Of a DNA stretch of 64,000 nt, positions 34,135-42,162 are shown one piece after another. Below the pieces are notes generated by a model. It worked only from the letters and a program-made list of their open reading frames with translations, did not search any database and was not told the DNA's origin. This DNA comes from Chryseolinea lacunae (GTDB lineage: Bacteria > Bacteroidota > Bacteroidia > Cytophagales > Cyclobacteriaceae): positions 434,001 to 498,000 of the forward strand of contig NZ_JAERRB010000004.1 in NCBI RefSeq assembly GCF_016735595.1. Reading direction: 5' to 3'. A program made the position numbers and the translations under genes. Numbering within the stretch: the first letter of the stretch is position 1; each line of letters opens with the position of its first letter.

Positions 34135-35844
34135 ATGAATCTGAACATTGACGCCGAGAAGCAACAAACCTTCGATGCCATTGTGGTGGGCACGGGCATC
34201 AGCGGTGGCTGGGCCGCCAAAGAGCTGACAGAAAAAGGACTGAAGACACTCGTGCTGGAACGCGGCCACGATGTGAAACACGTGGTAGACTATCCCACCA
34301 TGACCAAAGATCCCTGGCAGCTGCCGCACGCCAACCGGCTGTCGGACGAAGAGCTGAAATTTTATCCCGTGCAATCCCGCACCAACTGGGTAACCCAGGC
34401 CAACAAACACTGGTGGGTGAAGGACACGGAAAATCCATACACCGAAGTGAAACCGTTCGACTGGATTCGCGGCTATCACACCGGCGGTCGCTCCATCATG
34501 TGGGGCAAACAAACCTATCGCCTCTCGGATCTCGACTTCACGGCCAATGCCAAAGACGGCGTAGGAGTTGACTGGCCCGTCCGCTATGCCGACCTCGCGC
34601 CATGGTACGACTACGTGGAGTCCTACATCGGTGTGAGCGGTCGTGCCGAAGGGCTCGCACATTTGCCCGACGGAAAATTTCTGCCACCCATGGACCTCAA
34701 CTGTGTGGAAGAAGCATTCCGCGACAAGGTGGCCGAGAAATTTGGTGGTCGCAAAATCACCATCGGTCGTGTGGCGCACCTCACCGCACCGCTTGCGCAC
34801 GACCCCAGCCGCGGGGTTTGTCAATCGCGCAACATGTGCGACCGGGGTTGTCCCTATGGTGCATACTTCAGCAGCAACGCGTCAACACTTCCGGCGGCAG
34901 CCAAAACCGGTAACATGACGTTGCGTCCAAACTCGATTGTGCACTCCGTCATCTACGACGAGAAGAAGGGAAAAGCCATTGGCGTGAAAGTGCTCGATGC
35001 CGAAACAAAGGAAGAGATTGATTTCTTTGCAAAGATCATTTTCCTGAACGCGTCCACCTTGGGCAGCACGTTCATTCTGCTCAACTCAACATCAAACCGT
35101 TTTCCCAACGGCCTTGGCAATGGCTCCGGCGAATTGGGTCACAACCTCATGGACCACCAATACCGCGCAGGCGCCGACGCGCGCGTGGAGGGATTCGAAG
35201 ACAAGTATTACATCGGTCGCCGTCCCAACGGCATCTACATTCCGCGCTTCCGCAACATTGGCAATGACAAACGAACCGACTACCTCCGTGGCTTTGGCTA
35301 TCAGGGTGCGGCCAGTCGGCAGGAATGGTCGCGTGGCGTGCGCGAGATGGCGTTTGGCGAAGCGTTGAAAGAATCGTTGATGGAACCCGGCGGGTGGGGC
35401 ATTGGCATCACCGGCTTTGGCGAATGCCTGCCGGATCATAAAAATCACGTCAGCATAAACAAAGATAAAAAAGATCGCTATGGCCTGCCCACACTGAACA
35501 TCGACGCCGAGTGGGGACCCAACGAAAAGGCTATGCGCAATGACATGAAAGTGAGCGCCGCCGAAATGCTGGAAGCCGCCGGCTTCAAAAACGTGAACAC
35601 CTACGACAATCCCGACAACATGGGCCTTGGCATTCACGAAATGGGAACAGCCCGCATGGGCAAAGATCCTAAAACATCAGTACTGAATAAATGGAACGCC
35701 GTGCACGAAGCACCTAACGTGTTTGTGACCGACGGAGCCGCCATGACCTCGTCGGCCTGCCAGAACCCGTCGCTCACCTACATGGCCCTGACCGCCCGCG
35801 CGGCCGAGTATGCGGTGAACGAATTGAAAAAAGGAAATCTTTAA
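34135..35844 (+). CDS. GMC family FAD-dependent oxidoreductase (sugar dehydrogenase catalytic subunit-like)
   Basis: 569 residues. The FAD-binding GxGxxG is at 19-24 (VVGTGISGGWAAKEL). A cysteine-containing segment CQSRNMCDRGCPYGAYFSS sits mid-protein. C-terminal GMC motifs are GIHEMGTARMG and NVFVTDGAAMTSSACQNPSLTYMALTARAAEYA, carrying the His/Asn active-site pair. Together with the small subunit 25 bases downstream it resembles gluconate 2-dehydrogenase or glucoside 3-dehydrogenase complexes that oxidise sugars at the periplasmic face. It has no signal of its own and may be exported with the Tat-signal partner (inference). Confidence 0.93.
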   Translation: MNLNIDAEKQQTFDAIVVGTGISGGWAAKELTEKGLKTLVLERGHDVKHVVDYPTMTKDPWQLPHANRLSDEELKFYPVQSRTNWVTQANKHWWVKDTENPYTEVKPFDWIRGYHTGGRSIMWGKQTYRLSDLDFTANAKDGVGVDWPVRYADLAPWYDYVESYIGVSGRAEGLAHLPDGKFLPPMDLNCVEEAFRDKVAEKFGGRKITIGRVAHLTAPLAHDPSRGVCQSRNMCDRGCPYGAYFSSNASTLPAAAKTGNMTLRPNSIVHSVIYDEKKGKAIGVKVLDAETKEEIDFFAKIIFLNASTLGSTFILLNSTSNRFPNGLGNGSGELGHNLMDHQYRAGADARVEGFEDKYYIGRRPNGIYIPRFRNIGNDKRTDYLRGFGYQGAASRQEWSRGVREMAFGEALKESLMEPGGWGIGITGFGECLPDHKNHVSINKDKKDRYGLPTLNIDAEWGPNEKAMRNDMKVSAAEMLEAAGFKNVNTYDNPDNMGLGIHEMGTARMGKDPKTSVLNKWNAVHEAPNVFVTDGAAMTSSACQNPSLTYMALTARAAEYAVNELKKGNL

Positions 35845-35869
35845 GAAACGACATAAACGCTTAACGACG

Positions 35870-36472
35870 ATGAACAGAAGAGAAGCGATTCAACGCACAG
35901 CCCTCGCCCTGGGCTATGCCATTTCGGCGCCGGCTCTGGCCGGTGTGCTGAACGGATGCAAAGCGCAACCCGAGCTGCCGTTCCAGCCCGTGTTTTTCTC
36001 GGTGCCCGAAGCGGCCACCGTGGCCGAGATGGCGGAAATTATTTTACCCAAGACCTCCACGCCCGGTGCGAAAGATGCCGGTGTGCCCGGCTTTATCGAC
36101 AGCATGCTCAAAGAAGTTTACAAGCCCCAAGCACAACAAAAATTTCTGGCCGACCTCAAAGCGTTTGACGACGATGCAGAGAAATCATACGGCGAACGTT
36201 TTGTGGATCTTGATCCCGAACAGCAACTGGCCCATTTCAAAAGGCATCACGATGCAGCGCTGGCTTCGGCCGGAACAGGCGGATCGACCGGTTGGTGGAA
36301 CGCAGGCAAAGGCGGCGACAAACCTTTTGTGCTGGTGGTGAAAGAACTGACGCTGCTGGGATTTTTCACCAGTCAGCCCGGCGCTACCGAAGTGTTGCAA
36401 TACAAACAAGTGCCCGGACCCTATCACGGCTGTGTTCCATTGAAAGAAGTGGGCAAGGCCTGGGCCACGTAG
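35870..36472 (+). CDS. Gluconate 2-dehydrogenase subunit 3 family protein (Tat signal)
   Basis: 200 residues. A twin-arginine signal starts at NRREAIQRTALALGY. A lipobox-like sequence (GVLNGC) around residues 25-30 could make it a Tat-exported lipoprotein. The mature part matches the small subunit of periplasmic flavin sugar dehydrogenases: VAEMAEIILPKTSTPGAKDAGVPGFID, then KELTLLGFFTSQPGATEVLQY and GPYHGCVPL. It probably carries the GMC partner through the membrane and stabilises it. It is terminated by the hairpin at 36500. Confidence 0.9.
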   Translation: MNRREAIQRTALALGYAISAPALAGVLNGCKAQPELPFQPVFFSVPEAATVAEMAEIILPKTSTPGAKDAGVPGFIDSMLKEVYKPQAQQKFLADLKAFDDDAEKSYGERFVDLDPEQQLAHFKRHHDAALASAGTGGSTGWWNAGKGGDKPFVLVVKELTLLGFFTSQPGATEVLQYKQVPGPYHGCVPLKEVGKAWAT

Positions 36473-36499
36473 TTTTAGCAGAAGGAAGATCGAAGTATA

Positions 36500-36533
36500 A
36501 AAGCACGGTGTCGCATGCGCCGTGCTTTCTTTT
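36500..36533 (+). terminator. Rho-independent terminator of the GMC/subunit-3 operon
   Basis: AAAGCACGG (36500-36508) pairs with CCGTGCTTT (36520-36528), followed by CTTTTTT. It ends one base before the stop codon of the leftward RCC1 cargo gene at 36534. Confidence 0.85.
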
Positions 36534-39500
36534 TTAACGAATCAGAAGAACCTGTCCGGACTTCGCGCCCCGAAACGACAGCGGGCGGCCGTCGGCGAGT
36601 GAACCGCTCAGCACCCACACGTAGGTGCCCGTGGGAACTTCCTCACCTTTCCACGTGCCGTTCCATCCGGTTTGTGTGGCGGTGTTCACATCTTCGGTCG
36701 AAAAAATTTTGTAACCATTAGTGGTGTACACGGCAAAGTGCACGTCCGCGATGCGCGCGCTCCTTAAACGAAACACATCGTTGACGCCGTCGTTGTTTGG
36801 ACTGAAGGTGGTGGGGACGTATACATCCTCTTCGTTGAACACCGTGACGTTGAAGGTGTAGTCGCGTTGACTCGTACCACCCGATGCGTCGTTGTCGCGA
36901 ACGTGAACGGTGACCTGCACCGTTCCTGTAAAGCCTGGTGCGGGTGTGAACATGATCTCACCCGCTGTTCCTGACGCATACCGAACCACGGCCCCAAGAC
37001 CTTGCGATGGATTGACGGTGACCGTTAGCGTTACGGATTGGTCGCCTTCGTTGGGGCCGGCCGTGATACCATCCAGGTCTATTGGCGTGGACACCTCATC
37101 CGGTATGCTGACGTCGGCCGGTGGTGTCATGGAAGGCGCATCGTTCACCGGGGTGACCGTGATCATGAAATGCTGCGCCGTGCTTTCATCAACACCCCCC
37201 TGACTGGTTCCGCCGTTATCTTTCAAGATAACCGTCACGTTTGCCACACCGTGGGCGTCGGGCGCGGTTGTAAAGGAAAGAATACCTTGTAATGAAAGCG
37301 CAGGCCCTGCAGAAAAAAGTGCAGGGTTGTCGGTGTTGACGATGAACGCCACCGTCTGATTCTTCTCCCATGTCGGTCCAGCCGAAAGTTGCGTAGCCCA
37401 GCCGTTGAATTCCTGTGGCCCGCCATCTTCCGGCACTGTCACATCAGCTCCCTTGGTGAACGAGGGCGGCTGGTTGGGTTGGATGGTGATGGTGAACATA
37501 AACGGAGTGCTGGTGTCCAGTCCACCGTTGGCCGTAAGTCCGTTGTCGCGCAGCAACAACGTTACCTGAGAAACACCGGCGTTCTGACCCGCGGTGAAGG
37601 TGAGTGTGCCATCGGGCGCTACGGCGGGACCCACGGCAAACAAGTTAGCGTTGGTGATGCCGGCGATGGAGAATGTCAACGTCTGGCTGGCCTCGTCAGG
37701 CGGGCCCGGCGAAATCTGCGAAGCCCACCCGGCGAACGTTTCTGACTGCGACAGCGTGGTCACAACATCCGATGCGGTGAACGTTGGTGCATCGTTCACG
37801 GGCAGCACGGTGATGGTGAACGTATGCTCCGCGCGATCGATGCCTCCATGCGCTGTTCCTCCGTTGTCAGACAACGCCGCCGTGACGTGGGCCACCCCGT
37901 TGGCATTGTCGGCAAGCTTGAACGAAAGCGTTCCACTCGCGGGATCGATAGATGGTGGTGTGGCGAACAACGCCGGGTTGTCGTTCGATAAGTTGAACGT
38001 GAGTGTTTGATTTTTTTCACGCGCGGGCCCTGCCGACATGGCCGTGGCCCACGCGGCAAAAGTTTGTTGAATAAGCGGCGCATCTTCCAGTAATGTAATG
38101 TCGCTGCCTTTCACAAACGAAGGCGCGTGGTTTGTGGCGATAAGATGAATGCGCAGGATGGCAGCAGCACTCAATCCCAGTCCGTCGTCAACATTCACGC
38201 TGATGGTGTGAACGGAACCCCAGTTGTTGCCGCGATACTGGTAGCCGAGGTTCGACAAGATGTTTTGATAGACGGACGCTGAGGCTTCTCCGGAAAGAAG
38301 CAAGGTGCCCGTTCTGTTATTGCGGATCAACGAAATGCACGGCGGGGTGCGACAGGGCGCTCCAAGCGCGAGGCTCCCCGGCCAGTATGTGAGGTCGAGC
38401 GGATCGGATAGTTGCAGCACCATGGACGTGATGATGTTGCCGGAAATCGTTAAGGGTGGATTGAGCGGCGGAGGTGGCCATGCCTGGGGCGTCAACGATT
38501 CGTAGACGTCCACATCGGCAACAAGCGGTGTCACGGCCGCGGGCATCTCTGCGGTGATGATGCCCAGGTCGCGGGTACCGGTGGCCACTGCATAGATTTT
38601 TTTCGCCCACGGCAGCATCAGCAGTTCGTCGCCCATTGGTGTGCCCAGGCCCACGGTGCTGCCGTCGAGCAACACTGCCACGAGCAGGTCAAAGCCTCCT
38701 TCAAGGCTTCGGGCATCTGCGCCCGTTAGCGGTGTTGTCACGGTTGAGCCTAAGTTTCCCCACACCAGAAATGTTCCATCGGCGCGCAGCGCAGCGCTGA
38801 ACATGTGCCCGCCGGCAACGGCAATCACGTTGGTGAGTGTGTCGATACCGTTGAGCTGACCGTTGGTGTTTAGTCCGAAACCTCGCACGGTGCCGTTCGC
38901 ATAAACGACCAGCGTATGGTTTGCACCGGATGCGATGGAGCGGATCGAACGATTATAAGCCACAGGAATATGATACCGCCCGGTGGGTCCCTGGCCCCAC
39001 ACCGTCACCGTACCGTCGGCAAACAGAGCCATCGTTTGGGGGGCGATGTTGTGGCTGGCCAGTGCTTTTATGTTTTGCAAGCCTGGTGGAACGGCGGTCT
39101 GAAAAAAGCCTGTTGTGTTTTCGCCCCACGCCCGCGCGGTGCCGTTGGCGAGCAACGCGGCGGTGTGCTGCGTGCCGTTCGTGATTTGTTTCACGTCCAC
39201 AACATTGGTGGGCACGTTGGCGCGTGGCGTCCGGCCGGTTGCCTGCACGGTGCCGTTGCTTAGCAACACCGTTGTGAAATCCAGGCCCTGGCGAATGTCT
39301 TTCACCGAACGCAACGTCGAGGGCAGACTGTTGCTGTTGAAGGCATTCGTTCCCCAGGCGCGCACCGCCAGCCGGTCGGAGGTGATGGCCAATCCAAACC
39401 CCGTTCCTGCAGCCACGCCAATGAGTCCTCCCTGGGAGGGAAGATTCAGTTGGCCGTGTGTGTTGTCGCCCCAGCCGATCAACGTTCCATCGCTTCGCAG

Positions 39501-40268
39501 CGCAAGGGAGTAGCCGCCTTTTGCCGCGATGGCAATGACATGATCGGCGCCAGCAGGTAGTGAGAGTTGGTCGCCGTCGGCCGGATCATTGTCGCCCCAC
39601 ACCACCAGCGTGCCGTTGGCCAGCAATGCCACAGTGTGATTGCTTCCGGCGGCTACTGCAATCACGTGGGTTAGTCCCGCCGGAACGTCCAGCTGGTGAT
39701 GTGTGTTGTCGCCCCAGGCCTGCACGGTGCCGTTGGCCAGTAGGGCCACCGTGTGATGATCGCCCGCGGTTATGCCGATGACATCGTGAAGTCCTGCAGG
39801 CACTTGCCAGTGTGTTTGCCCGGCGCTTCCCCAGGCCACCACCGTGCCGTTGGCTTTCAGGGCAACGGAGTGGCGTGCACCTGCGGCAATGGCAAATACC
39901 TGTCGCAGCGTGGAAGGCGGTGTGATCACATCCGCATCCGATCCTCCCCAGCACACCACGCGCCCGTTGCCCATAAGCGCAACGTTGTGCACGTCGCCCG
40001 CAGCAATGGCCCTCACGTTGCTCAGCCCCGTGGGAATCGTCAGCTGCTGAGCGGCATTGTCGCCCCAGGCTATCAGTTGGCCGTTGGTAAGCAGTGCCAC
40101 GGCGTGGCGCGAGCCTGCAGCCACACTCAGCGTCATGTTGGTGCCCGCCGGAACAGCGTTCAACCCATTGGCCGTGGCGCCCCAGGTGACGACGTTCTGA
40201 CCAAACGTGGTCATACTGCCCAGCACACCTGTGCTCCATGCAATAAATAGAATTGAAAGTGGTCTCAT
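36534..40268 (-). CDS. Giant RCC1-repeat, cadherin-like type IX secretion cargo
   Basis: 1244 residues from the ATG at 40266-40268 (MRPLSILFIAW, signal peptide ending near FGQ); an upstream in-frame ATG at 40292 is less likely. About a dozen RCC1-type repeats fill the first 570 residues (SVALKANGTVVAWGSAG, HTVALLANGTVQAWGDN). A region of about 130 residues follows, then four cadherin/tandem-95-like modules (SFVKGSDITLLEDAP ... ITVLPVNDAP). The C-terminal type IX/gliding domain reads VPTTFSPNNDGVNDVFRLRS ... VPTGTYVWVLSG ... GQVLLIR. It is a paralogue of the 15035-18004 protein with the same order of domains but an extra module. Confidence 0.9.
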   Translation of the reverse strand: MRPLSILFIAWSTGVLGSMTTFGQNVVTWGATANGLNAVPAGTNMTLSVAAGSRHAVALLTNGQLIAWGDNAAQQLTIPTGLSNVRAIAAGDVHNVALMGNGRVVCWGGSDADVITPPSTLRQVFAIAAGARHSVALKANGTVVAWGSAGQTHWQVPAGLHDVIGITAGDHHTVALLANGTVQAWGDNTHHQLDVPAGLTHVIAVAAGSNHTVALLANGTLVVWGDNDPADGDQLSLPAGADHVIAIAAKGGYSLALRSDGTLIGWGDNTHGQLNLPSQGGLIGVAAGTGFGLAITSDRLAVRAWGTNAFNSNSLPSTLRSVKDIRQGLDFTTVLLSNGTVQATGRTPRANVPTNVVDVKQITNGTQHTAALLANGTARAWGENTTGFFQTAVPPGLQNIKALASHNIAPQTMALFADGTVTVWGQGPTGRYHIPVAYNRSIRSIASGANHTLVVYANGTVRGFGLNTNGQLNGIDTLTNVIAVAGGHMFSAALRADGTFLVWGNLGSTVTTPLTGADARSLEGGFDLLVAVLLDGSTVGLGTPMGDELLMLPWAKKIYAVATGTRDLGIITAEMPAAVTPLVADVDVYESLTPQAWPPPPLNPPLTISGNIITSMVLQLSDPLDLTYWPGSLALGAPCRTPPCISLIRNNRTGTLLLSGEASASVYQNILSNLGYQYRGNNWGSVHTISVNVDDGLGLSAAAILRIHLIATNHAPSFVKGSDITLLEDAPLIQQTFAAWATAMSAGPAREKNQTLTFNLSNDNPALFATPPSIDPASGTLSFKLADNANGVAHVTAALSDNGGTAHGGIDRAEHTFTITVLPVNDAPTFTASDVVTTLSQSETFAGWASQISPGPPDEASQTLTFSIAGITNANLFAVGPAVAPDGTLTFTAGQNAGVSQVTLLLRDNGLTANGGLDTSTPFMFTITIQPNQPPSFTKGADVTVPEDGGPQEFNGWATQLSAGPTWEKNQTVAFIVNTDNPALFSAGPALSLQGILSFTTAPDAHGVANVTVILKDNGGTSQGGVDESTAQHFMITVTPVNDAPSMTPPADVSIPDEVSTPIDLDGITAGPNEGDQSVTLTVTVNPSQGLGAVVRYASGTAGEIMFTPAPGFTGTVQVTVHVRDNDASGGTSQRDYTFNVTVFNEEDVYVPTTFSPNNDGVNDVFRLRSARIADVHFAVYTTNGYKIFSTEDVNTATQTGWNGTWKGEEVPTGTYVWVLSGSLADGRPLSFRGAKSGQVLLIR

Positions 40269-40353
40269 ATGCCTTTTTGGTTTGCGCCACACCGGGGCGA
40301 ATCAAGGCAATGGTACTGTTGCACACTGAAATGTTTTTGCAGTGGCAGATATT

Positions 40354-40387
40354 CTGAGCCATCAACGGGCAAGCCGTTGATGTTCAG
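40354..40387. other. Hairpin upstream of the RCC1 cargo gene
   Basis: CATCAACGG (40360-40368) pairs with CCGTTGATG (40374-40382); CTGA (40354-40357) and TCAG (40384-40387) extend it. A run of seven T follows within ten bases on the plus strand, where no gene is transcribed into it. It might end leftward TldE transcripts or antisense ones. Confidence 0.4.
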
Positions 40388-40478
40388 ATTCTTTTTTTAA
40401 AGCGAGTGGTTTTCAGACGCGCACAACGCCTGCGTTAGGTAACAGAACGGATAACGCGTGGGCGCGCGATCGCATCTG

Positions 40479-42149
40479 TTAATTCAATGGACTGGGAATG
40501 TAGTCTTTGTCTTCTTCCTGATAGGGAATGCGCAGCGGCGCAATGTCCATGTTGTCGAGCAGCAATGCATCGGGCACGATGTAGGAAACGAGGTTGTTGC
40601 CACCCGTTTGCAGTGTGATCACCTGTTTTTCTTTGCCGGTGGCGGCCACGCGTTTCAGGTTTTTTAATCCAAGCGAACTAAGCCGCGCTGAGCGCAACAA
40701 GGTTTCGGTCCCGGTTTCCAGGTTCACTTTATACACTTCGGAAATGCCATCGCCACCGGGTGCGATTTTGCGCACGATGATGGCAAACGACAACCCTTCT
40801 TTTTTTGCCGATGCGATCAGCTGTTGTTTCATGGCCTGCACAGCAGAACCTTTTTCTACCGACACTTCCACTACGCCCGGGCCGGATGCATGGCCGTTGG
40901 CCATCTGACCGGTTTTGGTGAGCGAGCGGTCGTTCAGTTGATTTTTCAGGATGCCTTTTTCCACCAGCACGAGGTCGTCCTGGGGCACCACGCCTTCGTC
41001 GTCTACTTCATAGGCGCCGATCAGTGGAATGTTGTTGTAGGTTTTGAGGCGTGTGCGCGCGGTCACGGTGAGTGTATTGTCAACAACAGGCTTTCCAATT
41101 TTGGAATCCAGCGAACCGTTGCTTTCCGAACGATAGTCCATCGTGCTGGCCAGGGTGTTGGATGCCGTCAGGTTTTCGCGATAGGCAAACAGCGCCGACA
41201 AAAACGCTTCGGCCACGGCTGTGCCCTGAAACAACACCGGGCCGTTGTAGTCTTCTTCCAGCACCGGATTGTCTTTTGACGTAGTAAGTTTTTTGGCCAT
41301 GGCGTTCACCTGGGCTTTCATGTCGGCCAGCGATGGCAGACCTTCGGGTGTGCGCGCGTAACGCACCAGGTTGTCGAACAGGGGTTCACCTTTTTCCGTT
41401 TTCATGATGGCGCCGCATTGCAGAAACGCAATGGTGAGGGGTTTCACAATGGTGGTGCCTTCGCTGTTCACAAAATATTCCTCACCATAGGTGAAGCTCA
41501 TCGCCACCGCCGAATTTTCGATGACGGGATAGGCTTTGAAGAGCGCCGAAAGCTCCTTGCAATAGTGATTCCATTTTTCCTTGTCGAGCGCATAGGGTTT
41601 AGGTTGCTCCAGCAGCGTCACCACGGGCACGGTGGCAAATTCGCGATGGGGCATGTCGGCCAGTTTTTTGTTTTCTTCTTTCAGCGTGCTCTGGTGCTTC
41701 TTGTATTTCTGCGCGGCCCCTTTGTAGACCACATCGGTCGATGCCCACAAGGCCCGGCGAATGCCAAAGTAGTCATCGTCAAGCGGCACTTGCAGATCGT
41801 TGGCGTTGGGTGGGCTGGTGAGGTTGTTGTCGAGGCTTTCGTCGTTAAAAACATAGTTGCCCACCAGCAGACGAACCGATTTGTTCCGGTCGCGAAAAAC
41901 GTCCGAGCGCACCAGTCCACCCAGGGTGGCGTTGGCGGTGAACACGTTCAGGTCGGTAATGCCATAGCTGATGTAGAACGGTTTGTCGTGGCCTTCGTAT
42001 TGCGCCTCGGCAAGCGTGCGTTTCATTTCATCCTTCATGGCTTTGAGGATCACCGACTCCTGCTCTTGCGCGTTGACCGTGACCGTGCCGGCAAGCAGGG
42101 TTGAAGCGAGAAGCAGGGCGCTGGTTTTTAATATCGTGATGTGACGCAT
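40479..42149 (-). CDS. Exported TldE/PmbA-like protein (non-catalytic partner of TldD-like peptidase)
   Basis: 556 residues from the ATG at 42147-42149, giving a signal peptide (ILKTSALLLASTLLAGTVTVNAQ); the longer ORF to 42254 overlaps the next gene. The fold is TldD/PmbA-like: DKPFYISYGITDLNVFTANATLGGLVRSD near the start, NGPVLFQGTAVAEAFLSALFA in the middle where TldD has HEXXXH, then DNTLTVTARTRLKTYNNIPLIGAYEVDDEGV. The zinc motif is missing, as in TldE/PmbA subunits. It follows the TldD-like gene by 13 bases, so the two probably form a heteromer, here outside the cytoplasm. Confidence 0.87.
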   Translation of the reverse strand: MRHITILKTSALLLASTLLAGTVTVNAQEQESVILKAMKDEMKRTLAEAQYEGHDKPFYISYGITDLNVFTANATLGGLVRSDVFRDRNKSVRLLVGNYVFNDESLDNNLTSPPNANDLQVPLDDDYFGIRRALWASTDVVYKGAAQKYKKHQSTLKEENKKLADMPHREFATVPVVTLLEQPKPYALDKEKWNHYCKELSALFKAYPVIENSAVAMSFTYGEEYFVNSEGTTIVKPLTIAFLQCGAIMKTEKGEPLFDNLVRYARTPEGLPSLADMKAQVNAMAKKLTTSKDNPVLEEDYNGPVLFQGTAVAEAFLSALFAYRENLTASNTLASTMDYRSESNGSLDSKIGKPVVDNTLTVTARTRLKTYNNIPLIGAYEVDDEGVVPQDDLVLVEKGILKNQLNDRSLTKTGQMANGHASGPGVVEVSVEKGSAVQAMKQQLIASAKKEGLSFAIIVRKIAPGGDGISEVYKVNLETGTETLLRSARLSSLGLKNLKRVAATGKEKQVITLQTGGNNLVSYIVPDALLLDNMDIAPLRIPYQEEDKDYIPSPLN

Positions 42150-42162
42150 AGTGTCGGGAGTG

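Noticed and set aside
36534-40268. Possible CRISPR or satellite array in the RCC1 gene
   Set aside because: The periodic similarity is at protein level (RCC1 repeats of about 45-50 residues) with diverged DNA and no spacers.
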